DNA of 6,596 bases, from contig CALBBA010000036.1 of assembly GCA_937926755.1 (NCBI GenBank), positions 1 to 6,596 of the forward strand, read 5' to 3'. The translations under genes and the position numbers were made by a program. Within the stretch, counting starts at the first letter, position 1. The number at the start of each line of letters is the position of its first letter. The notes beneath the pieces are model-generated. The model made no database searches, was not told the DNA's origin, and saw only the letters and a list, made by a program, of their open reading frames with translations. Origin of the DNA: an uncultured Collinsella sp. (GTDB lineage Bacteria; Actinomycetota; Coriobacteriia; Coriobacteriales; Coriobacteriaceae). Of this stretch, positions 1-5,929 are shown piece after piece.

Positions 1-10
1 ATAACAGGAG

Positions 11-52
11 AAGGCGCGCTGTCTGCAGTTGATTCAGACGGCGCGCCTTTTT
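11..52 (+). terminator. Intrinsic terminator of an upstream + strand gene, possibly bidirectional
   Basis: A 15-bp stem pairs 11-25 with 35-49 (one G-U pair, GC-rich core GGCGCGC/GCGCGCC) around a 9-nt loop, and a run of five T follows at 48-52. The T run lies on the + strand, so the best reading is termination of a gene that enters from the left, outside the window. Read on the minus strand the hairpin is followed only by TTCTCC. It also sits about 45 nt past the stop of the minus-strand SDR gene, so it may stop that transcript too, less efficiently. Confidence 0.75.
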
Positions 53-94
53 GGTTGAGCTATGTTGAAGCTTGAAGCCAAAGCTTGTGGCTCC

Positions 95-844
95 TTAGGA
101 GCGGGCGGCTCCGTCGACGGGGAGCACGGCGCCCGTGACATAGGAGGACATGTCGCTCGCCAGGAAAACAAAGGCGTTGGCGACATCCTCGGGCTCGCCC
201 ATGCGACCCAGCGGAATGGTGGCGATGATGGGCTTGATGACCTCTTCGGGCAGGTTGGCGACCATGTCGGTCTTAGTCACGCCGGGGGCAACGGCGTTGA
301 CGCGGATGCCCATGGGAGCAAGCTCGCGCGAGAGCGACTGGACCATGCCGTTGACGGCAAATTTGGACGTGGGGTAACCGACGCCGGAGGGCTGGCCGTA
401 CTTGGCGACCATCGAGCTTGTGGTAGTGATGGTGCCGCCGTGGCCGGCCTCGGTCATGATCTTGGCGGCAGCCTGGTGGCCATTAAAGACGGCGACGACG
501 TTAAGGTCCATGACCTTTGCGAACTCCTCGGCCGTGTAGTCCAAGAGGGGTGAACGCTGGGAGATACCGGCATTGTTGACGACCGTGTCCAAGCCGCCCA
601 TGTCGGCTGCAGTCTGCGTAAAGGCCTCAGTCACGGCCTCGAGCGAGGTGAGATCGCAGGAGCGACCCCAGACCTTGGCGTCGGGATAGGCGGCTGCCAG
701 CTTCTCAACGGCCGCATCGGCGGTCTCCTGACGCGAGCCAAAGACAGTGACGGCGGCGCCCTCCTCGATAAAACGGCAGGCGATGGCATAGCCGATACCG
801 CGCGTGCCTCCGGTGATGATTGCTTTCTTGCCCTCGAGCAACAT
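95..844 (-). CDS. Short-chain dehydrogenase/reductase, BaiA/FabG-like (249 aa)
   Basis: Cytoplasmic NAD(P)-dependent oxidoreductase of the classical SDR family. The Rossmann fold starts with the cofactor motif TGGTRGIG (residues 11-18), followed by NNAG (90-93), the catalytic set N115, S144, Y157 and K161 (Y-x3-K, with Ser 13 residues before Tyr), and a PG motif at 187-188. The length is typical of the family (about 245-250). The start at 844 is chosen because AGAGGA lies 6 nt upstream; the frame stays open to 916, but that extension would contain the ribosome site and adds no SDR sequence. Several blocks (FG-x-x-QE after strand 2, MDLNV-x-x-VFNG, GYPTSK, VAPGV-x-x-TDM, FLASD, the VDGA-x-R tail) recall clostridial BaiA, a 3-alpha-hydroxysteroid dehydrogenase. 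A generic 3-oxoacyl-ACP reductase name is an equally safe label. Ser37-Arg38 after strand 2 suggests NADP(H). The gene looks monocistronic: terminators lie before it (994-1028) and after it. The family is certain; the substrate is unknown. Confidence 0.92.
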   Translation of the reverse strand: MLLEGKKAIITGGTRGIGYAIACRFIEEGAAVTVFGSRQETADAAVEKLAAAYPDAKVWGRSCDLTSLEAVTEAFTQTAADMGGLDTVVNNAGISQRSPLLDYTAEEFAKVMDLNVVAVFNGHQAAAKIMTEAGHGGTITTTSSMVAKYGQPSGVGYPTSKFAVNGMVQSLSRELAPMGIRVNAVAPGVTKTDMVANLPEEVIKPIIATIPLGRMGEPEDVANAFVFLASDMSSYVTGAVLPVDGAARS

Positions 845-850
845 GGTATT

Positions 851-856
851 TCCTCT
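851..856 (-). promoter_or_regulatory. Shine-Dalgarno site of the SDR gene
   Basis: AGAGGA on the minus strand, 6 nt before the ATG at 844. It decides the start against the in-frame ATGs at 859 and 916, which lie on or upstream of this site. Confidence 0.7.
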
Positions 857-993
857 CATCGCGGGCGGACATTCGCAGCACAGCGTAGCCGTAACCGGAA
901 TCGGCCGTGTTTGCATATCGGTGAACGGTAGCCCGCGTTACCGATGAGCGGCTCGCGCAAATGTGCTCTGCCGTTGTGCTTGGGGCAGGAGAC

Positions 994-1028
994 AAAAGGG
1001 CTCCCGTCCCACATCGGACGGGAGCCCT
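994..1028 (-). terminator. Intrinsic terminator of hom
   Basis: A perfect 13-bp stem pairs 997-1009 with 1016-1028 around the 6-nt loop CACATC. On the minus strand the stem is followed by TTTT (complement of 994-997). It lies about 30 nt after the hom stop codon and separates hom from the SDR gene, so the two minus-strand genes should be separate transcription units. Confidence 0.9.
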
Positions 1029-1058
1029 CAAGGCGCGTATTGCTAGGCGAGCGTTGGG

Positions 1059-2402
1059 TTAGTTGGCCATGACGCCTTCGGTCCAAGCCTCAACGTCCTC
1101 GATGCGCAGGACGTTGGCGACTTCGGCCACGCAGTCGACGCTGGCAAGCTCGGCGGCGGCAGCCTGGACGTCCTTCTCGAGCGCACGGTGCGTCAGGAAG
1201 ATGACCGAGCAGGTATCGCTGGCGCCCGATTTGCCGTCCTCGACCTGGTTGATGAGCGAGATCGAGATGTTGTGCTTGGCAAAGATGTCGACCGTCTCGG
1301 ACAGGGCGCCCACGCGGTCGGCGACTTTCAGGCGCACATAGTACTTGGTCTGGAGCTCGTCCATGGGCTTAAAGGCGAGGTTGTGACCGTAGGGCTCAAT
1401 CTCGGGCAGCGGAGCCACGCCGCGGCTGATCTGCTCGGAGAGCGACAGGATGTCGCCCACGACGGCGCTCGCGGTGGGGAAGGAGCCTGCGCCGGCACCG
1501 TAGAACATGGTCTCACCCACGGCGTCGCCTACCACGTAGACAGCGTTCATGGCGCCGTTGACCTTGGCGAGCATGTGGTCGGCGGGGATCAGCGTGGGAT
1601 GCACGCGGACGTCGACGCCGGCGTCGGTGTTGCGGGCGATGCCGAGCAGCTTAATGGTGTAGCCGAGCTCGCGGGCCTGGGCAATGTCCTCGGCGCCGAT
1701 GGTACGGATACCCTGCTGGTACACATCGTCGGTGGTAACGCGGGTGCCAAAACCGATGGAGGCGAGGATGGCCGTCTTGCTGGCGGCGTCGAAGCCGTCG
1801 ACGTCGGCGGACGGGTCGGCCTCGGCATAGCCCTTAGCCTGGGCGTCGGCGAGCACGTCAGCGTAATCGGCGCCCTCGGCGTCCATGCGCGACAGGATAT
1901 AGTTGGTGGTACCGTTGAGAATGCCGGCGATGGTCAGGATCTTGTTACCCACCAGGTCGTGCTCGAGCGTGCTGACAATGGGGATGCCGCCACCGCAGCT
2001 GGCCTCGCACTTAATCTGCACGCCGCACGCACGTGCCTTCTCGGCAAGCGTCTCGACATGGCGGCCCAGCAGGGCCTTGTTGGCGGAGACGACATGCTTG
2101 CCGTTCTCGAAGGCAGTGGTGAAGATCTCGGTTGCGGGATGCTCGCCGCCAATCAGCTCGACGACGATGTCGACGGCGGGGTCGGTGACGACATCGTGCC
2201 AGTCGCTCGTAAAGGCCTCGCGCTCAATACCGGCGGCTTCGGCCTGCTCCCAGGCAAGCGCGCAGGCGCGGGTCAGCTTAAGGTCGATGCCGTAGGCGGC
2301 CAGGTACTCATCGTGGTGGCTCTTGATCAGACGGGCCACGCCGCCGCCGACGGTTCCCAGACCGATGAGGCCGACGTTCACGGTGCGCAGGGGTTCGCTC
2401 AT
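1059..2402 (-). CDS. hom: Homoserine dehydrogenase with C-terminal ACT domain (447 aa)
   Basis: Reduces L-aspartate 4-semialdehyde to L-homoserine with NAD(P)H (EC 1.1.1.3), the branch point to threonine, methionine and, through threonine, isoleucine. It acts in the cytoplasm. The N-terminal nucleotide fold has GLGTVG (14-19) and the ELIGG motif (82-86). VVSANKALL (104-112) contains the conserved Lys109. The catalytic domain shows EAS-x-GGGIP (133-141), GILNGTTNYIL (160-170) and GYAEADPSADVDG (191-203). Glu194, Asp205 and Lys209 have the same spacing as the active-site Glu, Asp and Lys of the yeast enzyme. An ACT domain follows from about 354 (YYVRLKV, then DRVGALSE) to about 430, the usual site of threonine feedback control in this family. 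Full-length for the ACT-bearing class. The start at 2402 is fixed by AAGGAG 6 nt upstream; the in-frame ATG at 2426 precedes that site. Odd detail: the normally aromatic/Val positions in the EAS motif are Cys132 and Cys136. No thrB or thrC is adjacent in the window. Confidence 0.97.
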   Translation of the reverse strand: MSEPLRTVNVGLIGLGTVGGGVARLIKSHHDEYLAAYGIDLKLTRACALAWEQAEAAGIEREAFTSDWHDVVTDPAVDIVVELIGGEHPATEIFTTAFENGKHVVSANKALLGRHVETLAEKARACGVQIKCEASCGGGIPIVSTLEHDLVGNKILTIAGILNGTTNYILSRMDAEGADYADVLADAQAKGYAEADPSADVDGFDAASKTAILASIGFGTRVTTDDVYQQGIRTIGAEDIAQARELGYTIKLLGIARNTDAGVDVRVHPTLIPADHMLAKVNGAMNAVYVVGDAVGETMFYGAGAGSFPTASAVVGDILSLSEQISRGVAPLPEIEPYGHNLAFKPMDELQTKYYVRLKVADRVGALSETVDIFAKHNISISLINQVEDGKSGASDTCSVIFLTHRALEKDVQAAAAELASVDCVAEVANVLRIEDVEAWTEGVMAN

Positions 2403-2408
2403 AGATAG

Positions 2409-2414
2409 CTCCTT
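2409..2414 (-). promoter_or_regulatory. Shine-Dalgarno site of hom
   Basis: AAGGAG on the minus strand, ending 6 nt before the ATG at 2402. It lies inside the open-frame extension that begins at 2426, so it rules out that earlier start. Confidence 0.8.
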
Positions 2415-2456
2415 CGTGCATCTCATGGATGGATTAACCGCTTAAAGGTTGAGTGC

Positions 2457-2462
2457 ATTCTA
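2457..2462 (-). promoter_or_regulatory. Possible -10 element of hom
   Basis: TAGAAT on the minus strand is one base from the TATAAT consensus and would give a leader of roughly 48 nt. No convincing -35 hexamer lies 16-18 bp upstream. A perfect minus-strand TTGACA exists at 2578-2583, but it is too far away and has no good -10 of its own. The call rests on one hexamer and is tentative. Confidence 0.3.
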
Positions 2463-2520
2463 GCGTGAACCGAGGGCGCGTGCTCGCCAGGCAACAGGAG
2501 TCGCACAAAACGGCACCCCC

Positions 2521-2606
2521 GAAACGCTGCGGAAACATTGGAAACACGCTCGCTACAAACGAACTTCCGTAACAAACTGTCAACGTTTGCACCATAAGGT
2601 TTGCCC
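2521..2606 (+). repeat. Cluster of (G/C)AAAC motifs in the hom/liv divergent control region
   Basis: Three GAAAC copies start at 2521, 2532 and 2541, two CAAAC copies at 2556 and 2573, and two inverted copies (GTTTG) at 2585 and 2599. Two longer units are visible: GGAAACA at 2531 and 2540, and GTTTGC(A/C)C at 2585 and 2599. CAAAC at 2573-2577 and GTTTG at 2585-2589 form a dyad with a 7-nt gap. The cluster lies 47-132 bp before the livJ start and 119-204 bp from the hom start, so it could bind a regulator of either gene. No good sigma-70 promoter for livJ could be picked out here. That the repeats are an operator is inference. Confidence 0.4.
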
Positions 2607-2652
2607 TGTACCGCAAGACGGTCGCACCGCGGCCAGCGAAAAGGGGGACACC

Positions 2653-3819
2653 ATGTTTAGCATCAACAACGTACTTAACCGCAGGAGTTTCTTGGCTGGT
2701 GCCGCGGCGCTCGGTAGCACCGCGGCACTCGCTGGTTGCTCGTCGGGTGGCTCGGACGGCGGCTCCGCCGATGACGGCAAGACCTTCAAGATCGGTGTCA
2801 TCGGCCCTCTGACCGGCGCCGCGGCAACCTATGGCGTTTCGGCCGAGAAGGGTACCAAGCTCGCCGCCAAGGATTTTTCGACCAAGGACCTCAAACTCTC
2901 GCTTAAGTCTGAGGATGACGTCGCTGACGGCGAGAAGGCCATCAACGCCTTCAATACCTTGTGCGACTGGGGCATGCAGGCGCTCGTCGGCCCCGTCACC
3001 ACCGGTGCCGCCGTCGCCGTCTCGGGCGAGATCGCCGGCGATATGCTCATGGTCACGCCTTCGGCCTCGTCGCTCGACGTCACCAAGGACAAGACCACGG
3101 TCTTTCAGGTTTGCTTCACCGATCCCACCATGGGCGCCAGCGCCGCGAAGTTCTTGGCCGAGAAGTACGCGGATGCCAAGATCGCCCTGTTCTACAACTC
3201 CGGCGATACGTATAGCTCGGGCGTTGCCGACGCTTTTGCCGAGCAGGCCAAGGCGTCCAAGCTCGATATCGTCGATACCGAGACCTTTAAGGACGACTCC
3301 TCCACGAGCTTTACCAACCAGCTCACCAAGGCCAAGGAGGCCGGCGCCACGCTCATCTTTGCGCCGATCTACTACACGCCGGCGTCCGTCCTGCTCAAGA
3401 ACGCCAAGGACATGGGCTACGACGTCAAGATGATGGGCTGCGACGGTATGGACGGTATCCTGGGCGTGGAAGGTTTCGACACCTCTCTGGCCGAGGGTCT
3501 GCTGCTCATGACCCCATTCTCCGCCGATGACGAGAAGAATGCCGACTTCGTCAACGCCTACAAGGATAAGTATGGCGAGACTCCGGACCAGTTTGCCGCC
3601 GACGCCTACGACGGCGTGCATGCGGTGGTCGAGGCCCTCAAGGAAGCCGGCCTGGGTGCCGACGCCGACCCGACCGAGGTTGCCGAGAAGCTTCCCGAGG
3701 CTATGCGCAACATTACCGTTGACGGTCTGACTGGCAAGCTCTCCTGGAACGACAAGGGCCAGGTCCAGAAGGACCCGACGGCGTACGTCATTACCGACGG
3801 CAAGTACGTACAGGCCTAA
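2653..3819 (+). CDS. livJ: Branched-chain amino-acid ABC transporter, lipoprotein substrate-binding subunit (388 aa)
   Basis: Captures branched-chain (or related) amino acids outside the membrane and delivers them to LivHM. The N-terminus has the twin-arginine motif NRRSFLAG (9-16), a hydrophobic stretch, and the lipobox LAGC with lipidated Cys29. This predicts export by Tat and lipid anchoring, followed by a Gly/Ser/Asp linker to about residue 43. The mature part is a type I periplasmic-binding fold of the Leu/Ile/Val family: KIGVIGPLTGAAATYG (46-61), GPVTTGAA (113-120), the ligand-loop segment TPSASS (135-140), YNSGDTYSSG (181-190), the hinge/second-lobe segment GCDGMDG (262-268), and the closing GKLSWNDKGQ (361-370). 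The start at 2653 has AGGGGG 5 nt upstream; the frame is open from 2587, but that extension lacks signal-peptide character. First gene of the liv operon, divergent from hom. Exact ligand (Leu, Ile, Val or another amino acid) is not decided by sequence; livK would be an equally valid symbol. Confidence 0.95.
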   Translation: MFSINNVLNRRSFLAGAAALGSTAALAGCSSGGSDGGSADDGKTFKIGVIGPLTGAAATYGVSAEKGTKLAAKDFSTKDLKLSLKSEDDVADGEKAINAFNTLCDWGMQALVGPVTTGAAVAVSGEIAGDMLMVTPSASSLDVTKDKTTVFQVCFTDPTMGASAAKFLAEKYADAKIALFYNSGDTYSSGVADAFAEQAKASKLDIVDTETFKDDSSTSFTNQLTKAKEAGATLIFAPIYYTPASVLLKNAKDMGYDVKMMGCDGMDGILGVEGFDTSLAEGLLLMTPFSADDEKNADFVNAYKDKYGETPDQFAADAYDGVHAVVEALKEAGLGADADPTEVAEKLPEAMRNITVDGLTGKLSWNDKGQVQKDPTAYVITDGKYVQA

Positions 3820-3851
3820 TTGGCCGCCTTACATAGAGCGGTTTTGATCCC

Positions 3852-3881
3852 AAGCAGGGGAGGTTTTGGCCTTCCCTGCTT
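3852..3881 (+). promoter_or_regulatory. Hairpin between livJ and livH (possible attenuator or mRNA-stabilising stem)
   Basis: A 12-bp stem (3852-3863 with 3870-3881, one G-U pair) closes the 6-nt loop TTTTGG. It begins 33 nt after the livJ stop. No T run follows (next bases GCTTGG), so it is not a classical strong terminator. It could slow or partly stop transcription, or protect the 3' end of a livJ message, so that receptor exceeds permease. The stem is directly seen; its role is inferred. Confidence 0.55.
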
Positions 3882-3892
3882 GCTTGGTATCT

Positions 3893-3912
3893 AGGGACGA
3901 TGTAACGTCCCT
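3893..3912 (+). promoter_or_regulatory. Second hairpin in the livJ-livH gap
   Basis: A perfect 7-bp stem, AGGGACG (3893-3899) with CGTCCCT (3906-3912), encloses the loop ATGTAA and is followed by GTTTC. It starts 11 nt after the first hairpin and ends 46 nt before the livH start. The weak T content after it makes it a poor terminator alone. Confidence 0.45.
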
Positions 3913-3958
3913 GTTTCATACATTAACTGGAAACCTATTCGAAAGGGGGATGTGGAAC

Positions 3959-4840
3959 ATGACGGTCTTTATCCAATACCTGGTCAACGGCCTGTCCATG
4001 GGCAGCGTCTACGCCATCATCGCGTTGGGCTACACCATGGTCTACGGTATCGCCAAGATGCTGAACTTCGCTCACGGCGATGTCATCATGGTCGGTGCCT
4101 ATGTCTCGTTCTGTGCCACGTCGTATCTCGGCCTCCCGGGCTGGGCATCTGTAATTCTCTCTTGTGTGGTCTGTACCGTTCTCGGTGTTCTCATCGAGGG
4201 TCTGGCATACAAGCCGCTGCGTCAGGCGGGCCCGCTGGCCGTTTTGATCACGGCCATCGGCGTGTCTTACTTCCTGCAGAACGCCGCGCAGCTTCTGTGG
4301 GGCGCCACGCCCAAGAACTTCACTTCGCTCGTCACCTTCCCGGTGCCGGAGTTCTTGGCCAAGTTCAACGTGAGCGCCGTATCGCTCGTCACCATCGTCG
4401 CCTGCCTGGTTATCATGGCCGGCCTGATGTTCTTTACAGGTAAGACCAAGATGGGCAAGGCCATGCGCGCCGTGTCCGAGGACAAGGCTGCCGCTCAGCT
4501 CATGGGCATCAACGTCAACCGCACCATTTCGATGACGTTTGCCATCGGCTCTGCCCTTGCCGCCATCGCCGGCGTGCTGCTGTGCTCCTACTCGCCGGTG
4601 CTGCAGCCCACGACGGGTGCCATGCCTGGCATCAAGGCCTTCGACGCCGCTGTCTTCGGTGGCATCGGCTCCATCCCCGGCGCTTTTGTCGGCGGCATTC
4701 TCATCGGCATCATCGAGGCGATGGCGCAGGCCTACATTTCCACGAGCCTTGCCAACTCTATCGTTTTTGGTGTCTTGATCATCGTCCTGCTCGTCAAGCC
4801 TGCCGGCCTCTTGGGCAAGTACGTCCCCGAGAAGGTGTAG
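3959..4840 (+). CDS. livH: Branched-chain amino-acid ABC transporter permease LivH (293 aa)
   Basis: Integral membrane subunit that pairs with LivM to form the translocation path. Eight hydrophobic stretches are visible, at about 7-30, 42-57, 62-82, 93-114, 139-160, 190-210, 228-256 and 267-286. Family hallmarks include GYTMVYGIAKMLNFAHGD (24-41), the cytoplasmic coupling region RAVSEDKAAAQLMGINV (170-186) that contacts the ATPase, and FDAAVFGGIGSIPGAFVGG (228-246). Length is normal for LivH (about 290-310). The frame is open upstream to 3866, but similarity begins at MTVFIQYLVNGL. The ATG at 3950 abuts the Shine-Dalgarno AAAGGGGG (3942-3949), while the ATG at 3959 leaves a 9-nt gap, so 3959 is preferred. 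It follows livJ after a 139-bp gap holding two hairpins and is separated from livM by 0-9 nt. Confidence 0.95.
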   Translation: MTVFIQYLVNGLSMGSVYAIIALGYTMVYGIAKMLNFAHGDVIMVGAYVSFCATSYLGLPGWASVILSCVVCTVLGVLIEGLAYKPLRQAGPLAVLITAIGVSYFLQNAAQLLWGATPKNFTSLVTFPVPEFLAKFNVSAVSLVTIVACLVIMAGLMFFTGKTKMGKAMRAVSEDKAAAQLMGINVNRTISMTFAIGSALAAIAGVLLCSYSPVLQPTTGAMPGIKAFDAAVFGGIGSIPGAFVGGILIGIIEAMAQAYISTSLANSIVFGVLIIVLLVKPAGLLGKYVPEKV

Positions 4841-4849
4841 GTGAGCGTT

Positions 4850-5929
4850 ATGAAGTTTCTTAAAGACAAGCAGACGCGTCACGACTTTGTTACGTACGCC
4901 ATGTGCCTTGTGGCGTTCGCCATCGTGTTCTTTATGCAGTCCAACCACATGATTCCGCGCATGATCGCCGGTCAACTGGTTCCCATCACGGCCTATATCG
5001 TCATGGCCATTTCCCTTAACCTCGTCGTCGGCATCGCGGGCGACCTGTCGCTGGGCCACGCGGGCTTTATGAGCGTCGGCGCCTATACGGGCATCGTCAC
5101 CGCCGTCGCGCTGGAGGGCGCCGTTCCGTCCGATCCGGTGCGTCTGATCATCAGCATTGTGGTCGGCGCTATCGCCGCTGCCATCTTGGGCTTCTTGATC
5201 GGTATCCCGGTCCTGCGCCTGAGCGGCGACTATCTGGCCATCGTGACCCTGGCTTTTGGCGAGATCATCAAAGAGATCGTCACCTGCCTCATTGTGGGTG
5301 TCGACTCCCGCGGCCTGCACGTGATCTTTAACATCACGGGCAACTCTACGATCGACGACCTGCATCTGCTCGAGGACGGTACCGCCATCATCAAGGGCGC
5401 CCAGGGCGCCTCGGGCGTGTCGACGTACTCGACCTTCCTCGCCGGTGCCATCCTGGTCATGGTCGCACTCGTGATCGTGCTCAACCTGGTTCGCAGCCGT
5501 ACCGGCCGTGCCATTATGGCCGTGCGCGATAACAAGATTGCAGCCGAGTCGGTAGGCATCTCCGTCACCGAATACCGCATGATCGCCTTCGTGGTTTCCG
5601 CTGCCCTTGCCGGTGCTGCCGGAGCTCTCTTCGGCGGTAACTTCTCGCAGCTTTCCGCCACTAAGTTTGACTTCAACACGTCCATCCTCATCCTGGTGTT
5701 CGTGGTCCTGGGTGGTCTGGGCAATATGCGCGGCTCCGTCATCGCGGCGGCGTTGCTCACGGTGCTTCCCGAGCTGCTCCGTCAGTTCTCGGACTACCGC
5801 ATGCTCATCTACGCCATCGTGCTGATCCTGGTCATGATCTTTACCAACAACCCGCAGCTCAAGGCATTCTTCGGTCGCGTCAAGGACCGTTTTGCTTCCA
5901 AGAAGGAGGTGGCAGCCGATGCCCAGTAA
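4850..5929 (+). CDS. livM: Branched-chain amino-acid ABC transporter permease LivM (359 aa)
   Basis: Second membrane subunit of the transporter. A first membrane segment at about 14-31 precedes the conserved block with SLNLVVG (55-61), GDLSLGHAGFMSVGAY (64-79), LRLSGDYLAIVTLAFGEI (122-139), the cytoplasmic coupling helix region SRTGRAIMAVRDNKIAAESV (216-235), GAAGALFGG (255-263) and LGGLGNMRGS (287-296). The tail after about residue 335 is charged and cytoplasmic. Between residues 150 and 183 a polar stretch of about 33 residues precedes GAQGASG, where many family members have a shorter loop. Start choice: ATG at 4850 has AGGTGA 5 nt upstream; a GTG at 4841, directly after the livH stop, also has GAAGG 5 nt upstream and would add three residues. 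The 3' end overlaps livG by 11 nt. Confidence 0.94.
   Translation: MKFLKDKQTRHDFVTYAMCLVAFAIVFFMQSNHMIPRMIAGQLVPITAYIVMAISLNLVVGIAGDLSLGHAGFMSVGAYTGIVTAVALEGAVPSDPVRLIISIVVGAIAAAILGFLIGIPVLRLSGDYLAIVTLAFGEIIKEIVTCLIVGVDSRGLHVIFNITGNSTIDDLHLLEDGTAIIKGAQGASGVSTYSTFLAGAILVMVALVIVLNLVRSRTGRAIMAVRDNKIAAESVGISVTEYRMIAFVVSAALAGAAGALFGGNFSQLSATKFDFNTSILILVFVVLGGLGNMRGSVIAAALLTVLPELLRQFSDYRMLIYAIVLILVMIFTNNPQLKAFFGRVKDRFASKKEVAADAQ
5903..5910 (+). promoter_or_regulatory. Consensus Shine-Dalgarno site of livG inside livM
   Basis: AAGGAGGT is the full anti-16S consensus, 8 nt before the livG ATG at 5919 and inside the last codons of livM. It supports the upstream livG start despite the unusual N-terminal tail, and suggests strong initiation or reinitiation coupled to livM translation. 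Confidence 0.85.

Noticed and set aside
76..92. Small hairpin (AGCCA/TGGCT) just past the SDR stop
   Set aside because: Only 5 bp with a 7-nt loop and no T run on the minus strand, so it is not supported as a terminator.
1188..2408. Plus-strand open frame of 406 codons antisense to hom
   Set aside because: Its product is low-complexity (Gly, Asp, Val, His rich) and mirrors hom codon bias; hom itself has every expected motif and a terminator.
2417..2457. Pairing of TGCA-CTCA with TGAG-TGCA in the hom leader, with inner AACC/GGTT, as a riboswitch or attenuator
   Set aside because: If transcription starts near 2450 as the -10 suggests, part of the outer stem is not transcribed. No leader peptide, T-box sequence or terminator arm is visible.
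2578..2583. Perfect TTGACA -35 on the minus strand as the hom promoter
   Set aside because: At 16-18 bp spacing the -10 candidates are GTTTGT-like and poor, so this was left as a note only.
2434..3621. Minus-strand open frame of 395 codons covering livJ and the control region
   Set aside because: It opposes the clearly coding livJ, has no family motif and runs into the divergent intergenic region.
3880..3907. Internal promoter TTGCTT-16-TGTAAC before livH
   Set aside because: Both hexamers are weak and the proposed -10 lies inside the second hairpin.
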